Shown here: one piece after another, positions 6,145 to 9,660 of the stretch
How the letters are laid out: the number at the start of each line of letters is the position of its first letter
Position numbering within the stretch: the stretch's first letter is position 1
Assembly: GCA_024275815.1 (NCBI GenBank)
Contig: JAJRYI010000029.1
Span: 1 to 9,660, forward strand
DNA length: 9,660 nucleotides
Origin: Actinomycetes bacterium
GTDB taxonomy: Bacteria; Actinomycetota; Acidimicrobiia; Spongiisociales; UBA5794
Direction of reading: 5' to 3'
Program-made: the position numbers and the translations under genes
Notes under the pieces: generated by a model
Database searches by the model: none
What the model was told of the DNA's origin: nothing
What the model saw: only the letters and a program-made list of their open reading frames with translations

Positions 6145-7907
6145 AGTCCCGCCCCCTCCTCGGTGGCTGCAAGCACCTCGCCGTAGCGTGGAACGTCCCT
6201 CAGCAGCGACTCGTGCGGCCCGAAGGCGACGAGCTCGCCACCTTCGATGAACGCGACGTTGTCGACGATCGCAAGCGTCGACGTCCGGTGGGCGACGATC
6301 ACCGTCGTGCGCCCCGACATCACCTGACGAAGTGCCTCCTGGATCTCGGCCTCGACGACCGCATCCACCGAAGACGTTGCATCGTCGAGCACGAGAACTC
6401 GTGGATCACGCACGACACCACGTGCGAGGCTCACCCGCTGGCGTTGGCCACCTGAGAGCGTTGCGCCCCGCTCGCCGACGACCGTGTCGTACCCCTCGGG
6501 CATTGCGCAGATGAAGTCGTGGGCCCGGGCCAGACGAGCAGCAGCCCTCACTTGCTCGTCGGATGCCATCGGATCTCCGACCCGGATGTTGTCGGCGATC
6601 GTCGATGAGAACAGGAACGTCTCCTGGAAGACCACAGATACCTCGCTGCGGAGCTGGTCGAGGCGCACGTCGCGTACATCGACGCCGTCGATGAGGATCG
6701 CTCCGTCCGACACGTCGTAGAACCTCGGTATCAGGTGTGCCAGCGTCGACTTTCCCGCACCGGTGCCTCCAACGATCCCAACCGAAGTACCGCCCGGGAT
6801 GGTCAAGGAAACACCGTTGAGCACCTCTGTCCCGTCGGGGTAGGTGAACGAGACGTTCTCCATCTTGATCTCTCCAGGCCCCGGCTTGAGATCGACGGGT
6901 CGTCTCGGGTCCCTGATCTCGGGTGCTGTCTCGAGCAGACGGTCGATTCGGGACGCTGCAGCGGCCGACCGCGGAAGGTTCGCAAAGAACCATCCGGTGA
7001 TCATCAACGGCAGAACCATCACGGCGAGGTACTGGGTGAACGCGACGAACTCCCCTATGGTCACCGCCCCGTCGACCACCCGGATCCCACCGACTGCCAG
7101 CACCGCGACCGTTCCCAGCGCCGGGATGATCTCGAAGAGCGGCCGATGGATCGCTCGCTCCTTCGCCATCCCCATCGCCGAGTCGTAGATGATCTCCGCC
7201 TTGTGGTCGAGCTTGCCCTGTTGCTGAGCTTCTTGTCCGTAGCTCTTGACGACCTCGATCCCGGACACGGTCTCTTCGACGACGTGGGACAGCTCGGATA
7301 GCCGCTGCTGGAGGTCGAACGAGTAGCCCACGACGCGGTTGGCGAAGCGAGCCGAGGCGAACAGCAGTGCAGGCACCATCAAGGACGCAACGAGGCCCAG
7401 GACCGGGTCGATCACGACGAGAACCAACGACACGACGAGGAACATCACGATGTTGGCGAGCGTGATGGGCAACATTGCAAGGATGAGCCGCAGCTGCGAC
7501 AGATCCGACGACGCCCTCGCCATCAGCTCCCCGGTCGACGTCACGTCGTGGAAGCTGAACGCCATCCGCTGGATGTGAGCGAAGATCCTGTTGCGGACGT
7601 CGGCCTCGGCGCGGTAGGACAACTTGAACCCGAAGTAGCGTCGCAACGAGATGCCGACCGCCTGGATCGAACCGGCGAGAACCATCCCCCCGAGCACCGT
7701 CCAGACGATCGACGGGTTCGAAGGGTCGACCGCACGATCGATGACGATCCCGACCATGTACGGGATCGTGATGATCGTCGCCATCCAAATGAGGGCCCCG
7801 AGGATGGATACGAACGCGATCGAGCGGTAACTACTCAGCAGTCGGAGAAGGAGTCCTACCCCGTTCTTGAGATCCTGGATCCTCGTCGCGCTGTGGGCTT
7901 GGCTCAT
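6141..7907 (-). CDS. ABC exporter half-transporter with degenerate Walker B (Asp for Glu)
   Basis: This is a 588-residue type IV ABC exporter half-transporter (MdlA-like). Membrane segments are near 28-50, 68-88, 145-165, 166-187, 260-278 and 285-308. The coupling-helix region includes FSFHDVTSTGELMARASSD (117-135). The ATPase domain starts near 347: Walker A GGTGAGKST (380-388), Q-loop Q428, signature LSGGQ (484-488) and H-loop H540. Walker B reads VLVLDDA (504-510), with D509 where the catalytic Glu normally stands. Retained LSGGQ plus Asp marks it as the degenerate member of a heterodimer whose partner is the next gene. The ATG at 7905-7907 is chosen because upstream sequence only shadows the YihY gene and the next ATG is inside the first membrane segment. 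The start overlaps the YihY gene by 77 bases, with no Shine-Dalgarno sequence but TACCCT seven bases upstream. Confidence 0.94.
   Translation of the reverse strand: MSQAHSATRIQDLKNGVGLLLRLLSSYRSIAFVSILGALIWMATIITIPYMVGIVIDRAVDPSNPSIVWTVLGGMVLAGSIQAVGISLRRYFGFKLSYRAEADVRNRIFAHIQRMAFSFHDVTSTGELMARASSDLSQLRLILAMLPITLANIVMFLVVSLVLVVIDPVLGLVASLMVPALLFASARFANRVVGYSFDLQQRLSELSHVVEETVSGIEVVKSYGQEAQQQGKLDHKAEIIYDSAMGMAKERAIHRPLFEIIPALGTVAVLAVGGIRVVDGAVTIGEFVAFTQYLAVMVLPLMITGWFFANLPRSAAAASRIDRLLETAPEIRDPRRPVDLKPGPGEIKMENVSFTYPDGTEVLNGVSLTIPGGTSVGIVGGTGAGKSTLAHLIPRFYDVSDGAILIDGVDVRDVRLDQLRSEVSVVFQETFLFSSTIADNIRVGDPMASDEQVRAAARLARAHDFICAMPEGYDTVVGERGATLSGGQRQRVSLARGVVRDPRVLVLDDATSSVDAVVEAEIQEALRQVMSGRTTVIVAHRTSTLAIVDNVAFIEGGELVAFGPHESLLRDVPRYGEVLAATEEGAGL
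6155..6159 (-). promoter_or_regulatory. Ribosome binding site for the second ABC gene
   Basis: GGAGG within a purine-rich stretch of the preceding gene's last codons lies ten bases before the GTG at 6142-6144. With the GTGA stop/start overlap it suggests translational coupling of the two ABC subunits, which fits an obligate one-to-one pair. It is too far from the alternative ATG at 6133-6135. Confidence 0.55.
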
Positions 7908-8760
7908 CCACGAAAGGGTACATCTCGTCACGTCCGCTCCATGCGCCGATCCCGGCCCCGATCGCGATCGGGATCCCGACGAGCAGAACCCCGAGGATGT
8001 ACGCCCAGGCGAGGATGATCCCGAGAACACCGAACATCGCGAGTGCGTCGTTCTGGCTGAACGGTATGAAGTTGAAGATGACACGCGAACCGACGATGAT
8101 CGCAACCTCGACGAGGCCGGCCGTGATCAAGGGCACGGGGACCGGCTCTGGGGGTCCGAAGCGGTACACGACCCATAGCACGGCGTACCCCAACACGAGA
8201 ATCAGGACCGACACGAAGAACTCGACGAGACGACCACTGGTCCAACCGATCGAGTTCGCAACCCGCATCCACACGACCTCACCGAACACCATGAGCGCAT
8301 ACCCCGCAAGCACGCCGAATATCGCTCCGACCGTCACGAGTATCCCTATCGAACGGGTGTGGAGGTACCCCCGGTCATCCTCGCCTCCTTGCACGAGTCG
8401 AAGCGCCTTCTGTACGGCGTACACGGCTCTCGAGCCCGACCAGAGCGCTACCCCGATCGAGACAACGAGGATCCACCCCTGGTCATCGCTGACCATCACG
8501 AGCGATTGCCTGATCACATCGACGGCAAACGATGCGACATCTGCGGGCAACTTCAACTCGAGCAGCCCGATAAACTCGTCGATCGCATCCTGAGAGACAT
8601 CGAACAGCGTCACGATCGACACGAAAGCAAGGGCAAGGGGCACCATCGCGAACAAGGCGTTGTACGCGATCGCGGCGCCCATCAGCAGAGGGTCCCCCCG
8701 CTGCCACTGCACGAGGCCCAACGAAATGAACCTGCGAGCCAGTCGGATGATCTCGTTCAC
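7831..8760 (-). CDS. YihY/virulence factor BrkB family inner-membrane protein
   Basis: This 309-residue polytopic membrane protein belongs to the YihY/BrkB family. The family's biochemical role is unsettled; the old assignment as RNase BN was an error, and transport or envelope roles are only suggested. The product shows six hydrophobic segments near 27-51, 97-117, 137-159, 178-200, 209-230 and 241-272. It has family-like stretches AAIAYNALFAMVPLALAF (29-46), ALWSGSRAVYAVQKAL (105-120) and AWAYILGVLLVGIPIAIGAG (251-270). A 35-residue hydrophilic Pro/Glu/Arg tail ends it, and its last 25 codons are overlapped by the next ABC gene in another frame. The start is GTG with no Shine-Dalgarno sequence; TAGGCT lies six bases upstream. 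It is the first gene of the minus-strand cluster and is divergent from the lipoprotein gene. A functional link with the ABC exporter is inferred from packing only. Confidence 0.9.
   Translation of the reverse strand: MNEIIRLARRFISLGLVQWQRGDPLLMGAAIAYNALFAMVPLALAFVSIVTLFDVSQDAIDEFIGLLELKLPADVASFAVDVIRQSLVMVSDDQGWILVVSIGVALWSGSRAVYAVQKALRLVQGGEDDRGYLHTRSIGILVTVGAIFGVLAGYALMVFGEVVWMRVANSIGWTSGRLVEFFVSVLILVLGYAVLWVVYRFGPPEPVPVPLITAGLVEVAIIVGSRVIFNFIPFSQNDALAMFGVLGIILAWAYILGVLLVGIPIAIGAGIGAWSGRDEMYPFVDEPSPQRDEDPGSQERGRTPSPTAE
7915..7920 (-). promoter_or_regulatory. Possible -10 box for the first ABC gene, inside yihY (TACCCT)
   Basis: TACCCT lies within the 3' end of the YihY gene, seven bases before the ABC gene's ATG, which has no Shine-Dalgarno sequence. 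A leaderless start here would explain how the ABC gene is translated despite lying out of frame inside its neighbour. The motif is weak on its own. Confidence 0.3.
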
Positions 8761-8766
8761 ACCGAG

Positions 8767-8772
8767 AGCCTA
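8767..8772 (-). promoter_or_regulatory. Possible -10 box giving a leaderless YihY transcript (TAGGCT)
   Basis: TAGGCT is followed by six bases and the GTG start at 8758-8760 on the minus strand; no Shine-Dalgarno sequence is present. It would head the whole four-gene cluster. A TTGGAC lies upstream, but its spacing of about 21 bases is too long for a standard -35. Confidence 0.4.
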
Positions 8773-8826
8773 GGCGAGCAGCGACATCCGCTGGTCCAAG
8801 CACACCGTCTATCGGAACCGTCTCCC

Positions 8827-8832
8827 TACACT
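8827..8832 (+). promoter_or_regulatory. Possible -10 box for the lipoprotein gene (TACACT)
   Basis: TACACT is followed by seven bases and the ATG at 8840, again with no Shine-Dalgarno sequence. Together with the minus-strand element at 8767-8772 it makes the 79-base gap a compact divergent promoter region. Confidence 0.4.
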
Positions 8833-8839
8833 CGCCGCG

Positions 8840-9660
8840 ATGCGAAAAGCAACGTTCATCGTGATCGGCTTCTCCCTGCTCGCCTCAGCATGTGTGGCCG
8901 GTGGGGAGAACGTCATATCTGCCGGTCCAGAGTCCCCCACGGTCACGACGCTGCCACCCGTCAACGGCACGACCCTCCCCCCCGACACGACGGACTCGAC
9001 CGTGGCCGATGACCCGACGACGACCACGACGACGATCCCGCAGCGTCCGGTGGGTGTCGTGACCCCCGAGACCGTGTACGAGCCGTGGGGAACCGTGACC
9101 GGTCTCACCATGTTTCGAGGGAACCCGACCCGTACGTTCTTCGGAACCGGCCCGGTACCCGAGACGGCACCCGAACAGCTCTGGCGGTACCCCGATCACG
9201 CGATGACAGGCTCGTCGCCTGTTGGACGCGAACCCAAGGTCTGGTCCGGGACCGGCTGGACGGGTCAACCGGTGGTCTGGGAGAGACCGGACGGCAAGAC
9301 CGAACTGATCTTCGGGGCGGACGACAAGAAGATCCACTTCGTCGATGGCGACACCGGCACGGACCTGCGCCCCCCATTCGACATGGGCGACATCAGCAAG
9401 GGCAGCGTCACGCTCGATCCAGACGGCTACCCCCTGCTCTATACAAGCTCGAGAGACCCCCGTTTCCGGATCCTGGCACTCGACGGTGATGAGGTTCGCG
9501 AGGTGTGGTCGCTCCACGCACGTTCCGTCGAGGGGATAGGGAACGACGACTGGGACTCGAACCCTGTGGTCATCGACGACATGATGTACGAGGGTGGGGA
9601 GAACTCGTGGTGGTTCGCCGTCAAGCTCAATCGTGGATACGACGCAGACGGCAAGGTGAC
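8840..9660 (+). CDS. Lipoprotein with Thr-rich tether and PQQ-like beta-propeller (5' part)
   Basis: The frame is open from the ATG to the window edge: 273 codons visible, C-terminus missing. The N-terminus is a lipoprotein signal: RK at 2-3, a hydrophobic core (5-14), then LLASAC with the lipidated cysteine at 18. A low-complexity Thr/Pro/Asp linker follows (about 33-68, including a run of seven Thr encoded mostly by ACG/ACC), the usual tether between membrane and an exported domain. From about 85 the sequence resembles PQQ-like/quinoprotein-type propeller blades: GLTMFRGNPTRTFFGTGPVP (88-107), ELIFGADDKKIHFVDGDTGT (155-174) and RILALDGDEV (210-219). Such proteins act on the outer face of the membrane as binding or assembly modules; no cofactor or partner can be named. 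Third-position bias and the signal peptide support this frame over the minus-strand readings. It is divergent from the YihY gene. Confidence 0.85.
   Translation, partial: MRKATFIVIGFSLLASACVAGGENVISAGPESPTVTTLPPVNGTTLPPDTTDSTVADDPTTTTTTIPQRPVGVVTPETVYEPWGTVTGLTMFRGNPTRTFFGTGPVPETAPEQLWRYPDHAMTGSSPVGREPKVWSGTGWTGQPVVWERPDGKTELIFGADDKKIHFVDGDTGTDLRPPFDMGDISKGSVTLDPDGYPLLYTSSRDPRFRILALDGDEVREVWSLHARSVEGIGNDDWDSNPVVIDDMMYEGGENSWWFAVKLNRGYDADGKV

Noticed and set aside
6406..7788. 460-codon minus-strand open frame inside the first ABC gene
   Set aside because: Same strand but another frame. It is a low-information Arg/Gly/Asp/His-rich translation, while the ABC frame carries all membrane and ATPase motifs.
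8359..9012. 217-codon plus-strand frame spanning the yihY start and the divergent gap
   Set aside because: It is Arg/His/Asp-rich, antisense to YihY and crosses the promoter region and the lipoprotein start in another frame.
9016..9035. ACG/ACC triplet repeat as a microsatellite or CRISPR-like array
   Set aside because: It is in frame and encodes the Thr stalk of the lipoprotein; there are no spaced repeats.
8885..9517. 210-codon minus-strand open frame at the right edge
   Set aside because: It opposes the lipoprotein frame, which has a signal peptide, lipobox, Thr stalk and propeller motifs; the antisense product has none.

Overview
The window looks like ordinary chromosome from a high-GC (about 60% by eye), F420-using actinobacterium. 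NucS (the actinobacterial/archaeal mismatch endonuclease), a luciferase-like F420 oxidoreductase, an Eis-type acetyltransferase relic and frequent leaderless-type starts all point that way. A deep-branching class such as Acidimicrobiia is my best guess, but no rRNA or other marker settles it. I found no phage, transposon, CRISPR array, tRNA or rRNA.

Layout. (1) 1-96: too short to assign. (2) 97-2201, minus strand: sufB (Fe-S assembly scaffold) followed 41 bases later by nucS. No sufC or sufD lies beside sufB. (3) 2202-2445: non-coding, with a promoter-like element for sufB and a strong imperfect inverted repeat. (4) 2446-2797, minus: an eroded Eis-like GNAT acetyltransferase that keeps its native start and what looks like its native C-terminus but has lost most of the middle and shifted frame. 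(5) 2873-3658, plus: an F420-dependent oxidoreductase with a strong Shine-Dalgarno sequence, ending at a C/G hairpin. (6) 8760 down to 3701, minus: a tightly packed cluster of YihY/BrkB membrane protein, two ABC exporter half-transporters and a PPOX-fold flavoprotein. Its junctions are a 77-base overlap, a 4-base GTGA overlap and a gap of 23 bases or less. (7) 8840-9660, plus: the 5' part of a lipoprotein with a Thr-rich tether and a PQQ-like beta-propeller, running off the window and divergent from the YihY gene.

How the genes work together. The two ABC subunits are probably obligate partners. One has Asp in place of the catalytic Glu after Walker B, and the other has FSAGE in place of LSGGQ. 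These changes would meet in the same composite ATP site, giving one degenerate and one active site, as in heterodimeric exporters of the TM287/288 or BmrCD kind. YihY and the PPOX protein may share transcription with them, but the sequence does not show a common pathway.

Five of the eight intact starts lack a Shine-Dalgarno sequence and instead have a TAnnnT hexamer 6-8 bases before the start codon, the layout expected of leaderless transcripts. I see no convincing undescribed defence or mobile system. The points most worth a second look are this start-site pattern, the internally deleted eis-like gene, the solitary sufB beside nucS, the asymmetric ABC pair, the yihY/ABC overlap and the inverted repeat upstream of sufB.
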